The notes under the pieces are model-generated. The model was not told the origin of the DNA and did not search any database. It worked only from the letters and a program-made list of their open reading frames with translations. Below are positions 7,279-15,231 of a stretch of 64,000 bases of DNA, one piece after another; position 1 is the first letter of the stretch, and each line of letters opens with the position of its first letter. The DNA comes from UTCHB3 sp964625575 (GTDB lineage: Bacteria; Bacteroidota; Ignavibacteria; Ignavibacteriales; Ignavibacteriaceae). The translations under genes and the position numbers were made by a program. The stretch lies in contig CAZVBQ010000005.1 of NCBI GenBank assembly GCA_964625575.1, positions 102,497 to 166,496 on the forward strand. The letters are read 5' to 3'.

Positions 7279-10200
7279 TCACTTCCAGTAAATCAACTCC
7301 ACCGTCGCCGGCAGGGATTTAATAACCACCTCACCGTTCAGACCGGGCTCAACCCACTTGTCGTTAAGTTCGACGCGTTCCTTCCTGAACTTTGGCGGCA
7401 CAACATATCTTATTCCACCTTCGGGGATCTTGACATCGCCGGTGATGGTGATGTTGGCTTCGGGACCTTTCTTCTTGATCTGGTAGTTCAGTTCACCGTA
7501 GTAGGTGGGGAGGTTGTTGAAGGTGAAACCTTCGTCGAATTCATACCAGGCATCGGGGAAGCCGGGGGCGATGAGGATCGAGTTATCTGATTCACGTTCG
7601 TGGATGACCATCGCGCGGATGGCGTTGATGAAGTCGGAACCGCACCAGGTGTGTGGTATGTCGCCGAGGAAGCGGGCGAAACGATAGTCGCGCGTAACCA
7701 CTTCCGCCCAGTGGTTCCAGCCCTGGGGACGTTGATCTTTCATGAAATATTGAATGAGCTCCCACGCGATATCAGTCTGACCGCTGAAATTGAAAGTTCC
7801 GATCGTGCGCATTTCGTAGGGGGTGTACTCGTTCCACTTCATTTTGCCCTGCACACGGTCGCGGACATACTGAATGTAGCGTTTGAAAGTGTTGTCGAGT
7901 TCCGGTTGCGGCAGGTTGTGGATCTCGCCGCAGGGATAGACCGCGATAGTGGTTGAAGTGGCGTCGAAGTCACCTTTTTCGGCGCAACCGGGAATGTAGT
8001 CGATACCCGTTCGTTTGATAGAGAGCCTGATCGAGTTGTAAAGATTTGTGTTAAAAGTATCGCGCGTGCCTGCCCACGAAGCCGCCACATCCTTATAGCC
8101 GAGAAGGTTCGCCATCGTTACGGCGTCTTTGAGTCCGAGCAGGGTGAAAAAATTATCCCAGTAACTGTGCATCGGTTTGTCGGAATAGCCTTCGTGCGAG
8201 ATCGACTCCGGCACCAGACCGTAGAGTGAGCGGATCGAATCATTTGGATTATCTCTGAAGTGGGGCGTACTGCGCTGAGCGATCATTTCCCTTATGAAAT
8301 CGACAGCCGAGCTGACTTTTGGGAAGAGATTCTTCACGAACTCCTTGTCGCCCGTGTAACGGTAATACTGGTAGATCAGGTAGATGAATTCGCCGTTGGC
8401 ATCATTCTCAGGTACGGGGTCTGGTCCGCGTTTATCGACCACGCAAGGGACCTTGCCGTTGGGGTAGAGATACCGGGAGTACCACTCGGCAAACTCCTTC
8501 ACTTCCTGTTTAAGTCCCATTTTAAGAAGTGCCGCCGAGGTGAGGGCTCCGTCACGGATCCATGACCGCTCATATGAGCGTGATCCCGGCTGAATACCCA
8601 CCACATCCCTGTTTATAAGGATGTATCCGACATTGCTTTTAACCGAGTTGAACACCGTTTGCAACTCTTTCGGCACGCTCCAGTTGATGTGTGAGAGCTT
8701 TTGCTTCCAGAATTCAATGGTTCTCGCGTATGCCTGCTGATAAAGATCGAACTTTGATGATTCCCTCAGAAGAGGCTCAGGCGCGACTGTCACGTATTGT
8801 GGTATGGCGAACGTGAACCTTTTGCTCTCGCCCGGTTTCAGGTTCAGTTCGAAGGCATAGGCGCCTGAAGCGAGCCCTTTCGGGTCGCTTGTCTGTACCG
8901 CCCGCGGGAGGGTGTTTTCCGCCATGAAGCCGGAGATATCGCCTTCATCAAAGGAGAGGGCACCGAATTTCCCGGTCACTCCGAGTGGAACAACGGCTGT
9001 TTTGCCGTTAACTGTCGCGAAGCCCTCCTTATACTCGATCGAATTTATCCTTGCCGTACCGCCGTAGAAGTTGAGGTCTTGCCAGGGGGGATTCACCTGA
9101 AACGGCCTCAGAGCGAGGTAAAAATTCCCTTTGAGCGTCTCCTTGCCGGTGTTCGTGATGAGGTATTCAGAATAGAGCACTGAACTGCCCGGTTCACCAT
9201 CAGCGAAGGCGGTTACGTTCATGGTAAAATCACCCGATATCCATTTAACCGAGGGAACCGGGATGTACTTCTCAGCGAGGGAGTGGTCGATCTTCACATC
9301 GTTCCAAGTGATGAACTTTCCGTTCAGATTGAGGAAAGGTTCAACCGAGAACTGCTGTTTATCGGTCTCGAGCATGCCGTCCTCATTCAGCAGGCCTTCC
9401 TTAACGTCACCCGAGACGCCGGTCACGATGAAGTAGCTTTGCTGTTTCAAGGTGTACCTCGGAAACCAGCCCTTCGGGTGATCCGCCGCGATCGCGTAGT
9501 AGAGGTTGTTAAAATTATCCGCGAACGAGAGGTCTTTGAAGATTATCTCCTTCAGTTTGACCTCTTTGCCGGAGTCGTTAACCACTTTCAGTTTCATATA
9601 CCTGTACTGCGATTCTGCGGCCACAATATATGTTCTTCCCCCCTTTCCTTTGTTCTCCGAAAGCATGATCCAATTTCTCTGATCGTTTGAAACTTCAATG
9701 GTGAATGCTTTTGGAAAGTGCAACGCGTCCCAATCAAGCACCAGGCCGCCGAATTCTTCCTGAACCTGAAGGTCAATGATCAGATCAATCTCTTTCAGGC
9801 CTGCTTTGCTTGTGAAATATGTGTTCGGATCATTATCGAAGAGGGCGGTTGAGGCAGCCGGGTCATGCTCGCCGAAGATTGTCACCACTGGTTTCACGTC
9901 AGAGACCACGGGAGGATCGAGCTTCTCGATCTTTAGTTCATCGATCCAAACCGAGCCTTTACCGCCGTTTATCGAGGCAACTATCAGTTCGAGCCTTCCC
10001 ATTTTTTTTATTTCACCACCACCCTGCGGTCCCCACGCGAAAGCGAGGTTACGCTTGCGGACTGTGATCTTTGTCCATTCGGAAGGGAAGTCATACCCTT
10101 TCCGGTTCACCCACCAAACGTTGTCACCGGATGGATCGACCACCTTGAATTCAAAGTTATTGGCAGGGAGGTCTTTCGCTTTCACGTAAAATGTCATCTG

Positions 10201-10458
10201 ATAATTTTCAGGAAGATCGAGGGCGACAAGATCATAAACCCCGCCGTAACCGCTTCCGAGGGTGAAGTTTATATCGAAACGGAGTCCGTTCCCGCTGTAC
10301 CCTTTGTCACTGTGGGTTGAGACAACAACTCCCTCGGAAGAATTTATCTTCCACATGCCGGTGTTTTCGAAATTATCCGAGTAGAGAAGCTGCGCGTTCG
10401 AGGCAGAAAAGGTGCCCGCGAAGAGAAAGAAAACCAGTGTAAATACATGGATTCTCAT
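7279..10458 (-). CDS. secreted six-hairpin glycoside hydrolase with carbohydrate-binding N-domain and F5/8C domain
   Basis: A 1059-residue protein with a signal peptide ending near SASNAQ (about residue 23). It has an N-terminal beta-sandwich resembling a carbohydrate-binding module (about 25-185, SVWIDELKIEKL at its end) and a coagulation-factor-5/8-like module (about 195-310, with FDNDPNTYFTS). A beta-sandwich linker (about 330-560) leads to an (alpha/alpha)6 barrel (about 590-950) with GSRSYERSWIRDGALTS and GWNHWAEVV motifs. Such barrels hydrolyse glucosidic or related bonds; the exact GH family cannot be assigned by eye. No C-terminal T9SS domain is seen, so it may be periplasmic. It is divergent from the T9SS surface protein gene at 10764 across a 305-bp region with several palindromes. 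Confidence 0.7.
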   Translation of the reverse strand: MRIHVFTLVFFLFAGTFSASNAQLLYSDNFENTGMWKINSSEGVVVSTHSDKGYSGNGLRFDINFTLGSGYGGVYDLVALDLPENYQMTFYVKAKDLPANNFEFKVVDPSGDNVWWVNRKGYDFPSEWTKITVRKRNLAFAWGPQGGGEIKKMGRLELIVASINGGKGSVWIDELKIEKLDPPVVSDVKPVVTIFGEHDPAASTALFDNDPNTYFTSKAGLKEIDLIIDLQVQEEFGGLVLDWDALHFPKAFTIEVSNDQRNWIMLSENKGKGGRTYIVAAESQYRYMKLKVVNDSGKEVKLKEIIFKDLSFADNFNNLYYAIAADHPKGWFPRYTLKQQSYFIVTGVSGDVKEGLLNEDGMLETDKQQFSVEPFLNLNGKFITWNDVKIDHSLAEKYIPVPSVKWISGDFTMNVTAFADGEPGSSVLYSEYLITNTGKETLKGNFYLALRPFQVNPPWQDLNFYGGTARINSIEYKEGFATVNGKTAVVPLGVTGKFGALSFDEGDISGFMAENTLPRAVQTSDPKGLASGAYAFELNLKPGESKRFTFAIPQYVTVAPEPLLRESSKFDLYQQAYARTIEFWKQKLSHINWSVPKELQTVFNSVKSNVGYILINRDVVGIQPGSRSYERSWIRDGALTSAALLKMGLKQEVKEFAEWYSRYLYPNGKVPCVVDKRGPDPVPENDANGEFIYLIYQYYRYTGDKEFVKNLFPKVSSAVDFIREMIAQRSTPHFRDNPNDSIRSLYGLVPESISHEGYSDKPMHSYWDNFFTLLGLKDAVTMANLLGYKDVAASWAGTRDTFNTNLYNSIRLSIKRTGIDYIPGCAEKGDFDATSTTIAVYPCGEIHNLPQPELDNTFKRYIQYVRDRVQGKMKWNEYTPYEMRTIGTFNFSGQTDIAWELIQYFMKDQRPQGWNHWAEVVTRDYRFARFLGDIPHTWCGSDFINAIRAMVIHERESDNSILIAPGFPDAWYEFDEGFTFNNLPTYYGELNYQIKKKGPEANITITGDVKIPEGGIRYVVPPKFRKERVELNDKWVEPGLNGEVVIKSLPATVELIYWK

Positions 10459-10514
10459 TTGGTTCCTGTGATCATGGAAATTGTGTTAAAAATCAATGAA
10501 AATATATGAAATAT

Positions 10515-10533
10515 TAATGTAAAATTTACATTA
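10515..10533. promoter_or_regulatory. TAATGTAAA-A-TTTACATTA palindrome
   Basis: A 9+1+9 inverted repeat with perfect arms in the divergent intergenic region, 57 bases upstream of the glycosidase start. Its TGTAAA/TTTACA half-sites match the LacI-type operators at 10717 and 20926, but the centre is one A instead of CG, which changes the half-site spacing. It may be a degenerate operator for the same LacI protein or a site for another regulator controlling the minus-strand gene. The rest of 10459-10679 is AT-rich with nothing else recognised. Confidence 0.4.
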
Positions 10534-10679
10534 TGAAAATAAAAGGTGATTTGACTGAAAAACTGCGAAATTTATTCAGAAATAAGGTTGTTGGAGCCGG
10601 AATCCCCAATACATGCTCAATTTTAATACTTTGCTTTAATTATTGTAGAAAAATTTTGACAAAAAAATAAAAAAACTTC

Positions 10680-10708
10680 TTGACAAAGTGATTTAAAGTG
10701 TGTAATTT
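10680..10708 (+). promoter_or_regulatory. sigma70-like promoter of the glycan operon
   Basis: TTGACA at 10680-10685 and TAATTT at 10703-10708 are separated by 17 bp. The expected start site (about 10715) falls on the edge of the LacI-type operator at 10717-10730, a layout suited to repression. Bacteroidota-type -7/-33 elements could also be used; this is a sequence match only. Confidence 0.5.
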
Positions 10709-10716
10709 TGAAGTTG

Positions 10717-10730
10717 TGTAACCGTTTACA
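10717..10730. promoter_or_regulatory. LacI-family operator TGTAACCGTTTACA
   Basis: A 14-bp near-palindrome with a CG centre, differing at one arm position from the perfect site before the lacI-type gene at 20964. It lies about 33 bases before the start codon of the surface-protein gene at 10764 and immediately after a -35/-10 pair. It is the likely control site for the 10.7-20.9 kb gene run. Confidence 0.7.
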
Positions 10731-10763
10731 TTTTTTCAAGACAACAAACAAACAGGAGACGCC

Positions 10764-12728
10764 GTGAAAAGCAAATTCTACAGTCTGGTAGCGATCTTTT
10801 TTGTGCTGGTTTCAGTGCAGACATTGTTCGCGCAATACACAGATCCGGCAACCCGTGAGGCATACCTCACCGCCGGACCGATCACAGTTGACGGTAATAT
10901 GAATGAACCGGCATGGAACACGGTTCAGGAGTATCTTGTGTTCGGTCCCAACGCTCCATCCACCATGCAGATGCAGGGTGTTACAGGTGGCGTGCATGTT
11001 ACCAATCAAGTACCTTACAAAGACACCACCTTCACCAAGATGAAGTTCCTGAAGTCAGGCAATAAACTCTACATCGGCTTCTGGAGTGATGACAAATACG
11101 TCTGCAAATTCGGTGACAGCTGGGAAGGAGACGGGGTTTTTATGAAGATAAAGACCGCGGGCGGACAGGATAAAGAGTACAAGCTCTACTTCAATGCCGC
11201 GGGCGCTAACAGCGATATGGTATTTGAGAATCAGGCGCCCGGAGTTGGTGCGGGTTTGAAAGGCTCCAACACTGTTGTTAATGATACCACCCAGATAGAC
11301 AACGGTTACAGTGCCGAGCTGTTAATATATCTCGATTCTCTTGGCTACGATGCAAACGTGACATCCGTCCCTGTTATGATCAACGTTTTCGACCCCGACA
11401 TGTATCATGTTGGTATGACAGCATGGCAGGCTCCCGGAACCTACTATAAGACATGGTGGGGAAGTGAGTGGGGAAGTGCCTGGAGAGATCTGGCATTCTA
11501 CCAGGATCCACAGTCTATAAACGTGTTACAGGCAGTCAACCCGATCACAGTGGATGGAAATCTTACCGAACCTGACTGGGCATACCCTATGCAGTACCTC
11601 GTTTTCGGACCCAAACCACCACTTCAGGCTCCCGGAAGTTCAGTAACTTCAACAGTCCTTGTATGGAACAAGTATGTCGATACAACCTGGACCGGACTCA
11701 AAATTCTCAGGATCAACAACAAACTCTACATCGGATTCTCATCCTTCGACAAACAGGTGTGCAAGTTTGGTGACAGTTGGGAAGGCGATGGTCTCTTCAT
11801 GAAGATAAAGGATAACGGCGGTCAGGACAAAGAGTACAAACTCTACTTCAACGCGGGCGGTCCCGATCCTAACATGGTTTACGAAGCAAGCGTTGCAAAT
11901 TCAGGCGCCGGTGCCGGTGTAAAGAGACCCGGAACAGTGGTTAACGACACCACACAGGTTGACAACGGCTACTCCGCCGAGTTAATGATCGACCTCGCGG
12001 CTCTTGGATATACCACGCCTCCACAGTCGGTACAGGTTATGATGAACATTTTCGATCCCGACTTCTACCATGCCGGAATGACCGCGTGGGGAACAAAGGG
12101 TTCGATGCACAAAACCTTCTGGGGCAGTGAGTGGGGTTCCGAGTTCAGAACGCTGAACCTGACCAGCAACTCGACTCCTGTTGAGCTCACCTCATTCACC
12201 GCCAAAGCGGTGAACGGCAACGTTGAACTCAACTGGACAACAGCCACTGAGAGCAACAACTCCGGATTCCAGATCGAAAGAAGCAACGACGGTCTCGTCT
12301 ATTCCGCCATCGCTTTCGTTAATGGTAAAGGGACAACAACCCAGATCAGCAACTACTCATACGTTGACAAAGGCGTTTCAGGAAAACTCTTCTACAGACT
12401 GAAACAGATCGACCTCAACGGCGAGTTTGGCTATTCTGACGCCATTGAAATGAACGAAGTTGTTTCCGATTTCGCTCTCGATCAGAACTATCCGAATCCG
12501 TTCAATCCCTCGACCACCATTTCGTTCGCCATTGCCGCGAAATCATTCGTAACCCTGAAGGTTTACAATGTTCTCGGCAAGGAAGTGGCAACACTCGCCA
12601 ATGGTGAGTTCGAATCAGGCAGACACAGCGTGGACTTCAATGCAAGTGACCTCGCCAGTGGTGTTTACTACTACACCATTTCAGCAGGTAACTTCACTTC
12701 CACCAAGAAAATGATCCTGATGAAGTAA
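10764..12728 (+). CDS. T9SS-sorted surface protein with two CBM9/DOMON-like domains
   Basis: A 654-residue protein with a signal peptide (about 1-24, ending LFAQ). Two tandem copies of a roughly 215-residue beta-sandwich follow (about 37-250 and 253-470); both begin with ITVDGN-type segments, contain GDSWEGDG and DKEYKLYFNA, and end FWGSEWGS or WWGSEWGS. A short fibronectin-like linker (PVELTSFTAKAVNGNVELNW) precedes the C-terminal sorting domain (about 570-654) with DQNYPNPFNPSTTISF and KKMILMK. The repeated domain resembles CBM9/DOMON-type carbohydrate-binding folds. The protein probably sits on the cell surface and binds the glycan. It is the first gene of the LacI-controlled run; AGGAGA lies 7 bases upstream of the GTGAAA region. 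The start may be ATG-like GTG at 10764. Confidence 0.75.
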   Translation: MKSKFYSLVAIFFVLVSVQTLFAQYTDPATREAYLTAGPITVDGNMNEPAWNTVQEYLVFGPNAPSTMQMQGVTGGVHVTNQVPYKDTTFTKMKFLKSGNKLYIGFWSDDKYVCKFGDSWEGDGVFMKIKTAGGQDKEYKLYFNAAGANSDMVFENQAPGVGAGLKGSNTVVNDTTQIDNGYSAELLIYLDSLGYDANVTSVPVMINVFDPDMYHVGMTAWQAPGTYYKTWWGSEWGSAWRDLAFYQDPQSINVLQAVNPITVDGNLTEPDWAYPMQYLVFGPKPPLQAPGSSVTSTVLVWNKYVDTTWTGLKILRINNKLYIGFSSFDKQVCKFGDSWEGDGLFMKIKDNGGQDKEYKLYFNAGGPDPNMVYEASVANSGAGAGVKRPGTVVNDTTQVDNGYSAELMIDLAALGYTTPPQSVQVMMNIFDPDFYHAGMTAWGTKGSMHKTFWGSEWGSEFRTLNLTSNSTPVELTSFTAKAVNGNVELNWTTATESNNSGFQIERSNDGLVYSAIAFVNGKGTTTQISNYSYVDKGVSGKLFYRLKQIDLNGEFGYSDAIEMNEVVSDFALDQNYPNPFNPSTTISFAIAAKSFVTLKVYNVLGKEVATLANGEFESGRHSVDFNASDLASGVYYYTISAGNFTSTKKMILMK

Positions 12729-12735
12729 TTGTTTT

Positions 12736-12796
12736 ACCGCAAAGGGCGCAAAGTTCGCGAAGGGGTTTCCTTTGCGTTCTTTGCGTTCTCTGCGGT
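12736..12796. repeat. inverted CGCAAAGNN / CTTTGCGNN hairpin repeat
   Basis: Three CGCAAAG-type 9-mers are followed, after a short loop, by three CTTTGCG-type 9-mers, beginning ACCGCAAAG and ending CTGCGGT. The two 28-base arms pair with only a few mismatches, giving a long hairpin between the surface-protein gene and the GH94 gene. It may stabilise or partly terminate the upstream transcript. One-armed relatives occur at 49936-49975 and 53993-54021. Confidence 0.7.
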
Positions 12797-12821
12797 TTAT
12801 TTATCTTAAACATATCAAAAC

Positions 12822-15224
12822 ATGGAAGAAACATTGGAACGATTATTTGAGACCAAATACGGTTATTTTACTCCTGACGGAACCGAATATGTCATTAAAA
12901 GATACGACACCCCCAAACCCTGGGTGAATGTGATATCGAATGGTGACTACGGGGTCGTCATTTCGCAGACCGGCGGTGGCTTCAGTTGGCTTACTCACTC
13001 GGAATTTAATCGCGTCAACAGGTGGCACCAGGATCTTATACAGGATAATTGGGGCAAGTTTCTCTATGTTAAAAACAACGATACGGGGGAAGTGTGGTCA
13101 CCAACTTTCATGCCCGTGAAAACCCCGCTTGACAGCTACGAGTGCAGATACGGCTTAGGTTACACCGTGTTCACATCGGAGTACAAAGGGATAAAAATTG
13201 AAATGACGGTATTCGTGCCGTTGAACGATACCCTTGAAGTTTGGAACGTAAAATTTATAAACAATTCGGGCAAGAAGGTCTCATTATCACTCTTTACTTA
13301 TTTTGAGTGGTGTCTGGGTTCCTCATCCGATTTTCACAGGGAGTTTCACAAAACATTTATCGAAACGTATTTTGATGCCGAAGGCAATTACATGCACGGC
13401 ACCAAGAGGTTGTGGGAGATACCCCTCGGCGACCGTGGTCACTGGAACATCGACTACCAGTATCACGGATTTTTTGGTGTTAACAAGAAAGTGGTCTCTT
13501 ACGAATCAGAGAAAGAGAACTTCCTCGGACAGTACGGCGACCTGATCAATCCCGCTGCACTTCAGGGTAAACCGCTGACATGCCAGACCGGTTCTTGGAA
13601 CGACCCTATAGGTTGTCTCCAAAATGAATTAGTGCTTGAGGCAGGCGCGGAGGATACAATAATTTACCACCTCGGTCTGGTCAGTGAACTTCCGGAAGTG
13701 AAGGGGAAAATGGCGAAGTACGACACCCCCGAAAAAGTTGCCGCCTGCCTCGTCGAAGTAAAGAAAATGTGGTCGGAAATGCTCTCACCACTTGAAATTG
13801 AAACCCCTGACGCCTCAATGAACCTGATGGTGAATAAATGGCTCAGGTATCAGGCGATCGCCGGAAGGCTCTGGGGAAGAACAGCGTATTATCAGCAAAG
13901 CGGTGCTTTCGGATTCAGGGATCAGCTTCAGGATTCCCTCGTTTGGCTGCCAATTGATCCCGCCGGCACTGAAAAACAATTGAAATTACACGCTGCCCAT
14001 CAGTTTGAAGAGGGAACGGTTCTTCACTGGTGGCACCCGATCACCGAAACAGGTCTCCCCACGAAGATGACCGATGACCTCCTCTGGCTCCCATTTATTC
14101 TCTCGATGTATGTAAAGGAGACGGGCAACCTCGCCTTCGTCGAAGAAAAAGTTGAATATTACGACAACAAGAACCTGATCGAAACACTGTATCAGCATTC
14201 TCTCAGGGCGATAGATGTTGTGTTCTCTCGGCTTAGTCCAAGAGGCATACCTTTGATCGGAGCGGGTGACTGGAATGACGGTCTAAGCGCCGTTGGACTC
14301 GAGTTCAAGGGTGAATCGATTTGGATGGCGGAGTTCTTCTACTTCGTGCTTACCGAGTTCGCGAAAATCGCTGAAATGAAAGGGGACAGTGCCACCGTTA
14401 ATAAACTGAAAGAAGGAGCTGAAAAAATTAAATCCGCCTTCAACGAGCATGCCTGGGATGGTGAGTACTATTACCGTGGTACAAAAGACACAGGTGAGAA
14501 ATTCGGTTCTGCCGAAAACACTCAAGGGAAGATATTCCTTAATCCTCAGACATGGTCGGTAATGAGTGACATCGCTCCTAAAGATAAACAGGAAGCGGCA
14601 CTGCTTGCAGTGGAAAAACACCTTTTAAGGAAGAACGGAACACTTCTGTTGGCGCCAGCTTACAGCGTGCCTGACAAATACATAGGCTACCTTTCACGCT
14701 ACGCTCCCGGAAGAAGGGAGAACGGCGGTGTTTACATGCACGCGGCAACCTGGGCTATCTGGGCGTTCGCGAAAGCAGGCAAGCCCGAAAAAGCGTATGA
14801 AATTTACAAAGGAATTTCCCCCGTTTTGAACGGAATGGACCCTGACCTGTGGGTTGCGGAACCATACGTGACCCCGGGAAATATTGACGGACCCGACTCT
14901 CCAAACTACGGCAGGGCAGGCTGGAGCTGGTACACCGGATCGGCATCATGGTATCAGAAAGTAATAGTTGATTGGATACTTGGTGTCCGCTCAACTGATG
15001 GTGGACTCCTTATAGAACCTGCAATTCCTTCTGAATGGGACGGTTACAAAGTTAAACGTCTGTATCGTGGATGCACTTACAATATTACTGTTAGAAATCC
15101 CCAGCATGTTTCATCCGGCGTGCTGCTTGTAACAGTTAACGGTGAAGAAATGCAGAGCCCGTTGCTTCCCGCTTTCAACGAGAAATCAGTTGACGTGGAT
15201 GTTCTCCTCGGAAGGATCAAGTAG
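12822..15224 (+). CDS. GH94 glycoside phosphorylase
   Basis: An 800-residue cytoplasmic protein without a signal peptide. It has the GH94 plan: a beta-sandwich N-domain (about 1-270, with GYFTPDGTEYVI and SQTGGGFSWLTH), a linker, and an (alpha/alpha)6 catalytic domain (about 330-720) with FRDQLQDSL, the catalytic-Asp motif GAGDWNDGL (Asp near 486) and GWSWYTGSASW. GH94 enzymes invert the linkage and split beta-glucobiosides with phosphate to glucose-1-phosphate. The length (800) is near cellobiose, chitobiose and cellobionate phosphorylases rather than the much longer sophoro-oligosaccharide enzymes, so the acceptor and linkage are open. The GH144-type gene follows after 7 bases. Confidence 0.85.
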   Translation: MEETLERLFETKYGYFTPDGTEYVIKRYDTPKPWVNVISNGDYGVVISQTGGGFSWLTHSEFNRVNRWHQDLIQDNWGKFLYVKNNDTGEVWSPTFMPVKTPLDSYECRYGLGYTVFTSEYKGIKIEMTVFVPLNDTLEVWNVKFINNSGKKVSLSLFTYFEWCLGSSSDFHREFHKTFIETYFDAEGNYMHGTKRLWEIPLGDRGHWNIDYQYHGFFGVNKKVVSYESEKENFLGQYGDLINPAALQGKPLTCQTGSWNDPIGCLQNELVLEAGAEDTIIYHLGLVSELPEVKGKMAKYDTPEKVAACLVEVKKMWSEMLSPLEIETPDASMNLMVNKWLRYQAIAGRLWGRTAYYQQSGAFGFRDQLQDSLVWLPIDPAGTEKQLKLHAAHQFEEGTVLHWWHPITETGLPTKMTDDLLWLPFILSMYVKETGNLAFVEEKVEYYDNKNLIETLYQHSLRAIDVVFSRLSPRGIPLIGAGDWNDGLSAVGLEFKGESIWMAEFFYFVLTEFAKIAEMKGDSATVNKLKEGAEKIKSAFNEHAWDGEYYYRGTKDTGEKFGSAENTQGKIFLNPQTWSVMSDIAPKDKQEAALLAVEKHLLRKNGTLLLAPAYSVPDKYIGYLSRYAPGRRENGGVYMHAATWAIWAFAKAGKPEKAYEIYKGISPVLNGMDPDLWVAEPYVTPGNIDGPDSPNYGRAGWSWYTGSASWYQKVIVDWILGVRSTDGGLLIEPAIPSEWDGYKVKRLYRGCTYNITVRNPQHVSSGVLLVTVNGEEMQSPLLPAFNEKSVDVDVLLGRIK

Positions 15225-15231
15225 AATATTG

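Noticed and set aside
12822..15224. Naming the GH94 enzyme cellobiose or sophoro-oligosaccharide phosphorylase
   Set aside because: Length and motifs do not separate the GH94 specificities by eye; only the family is supported.
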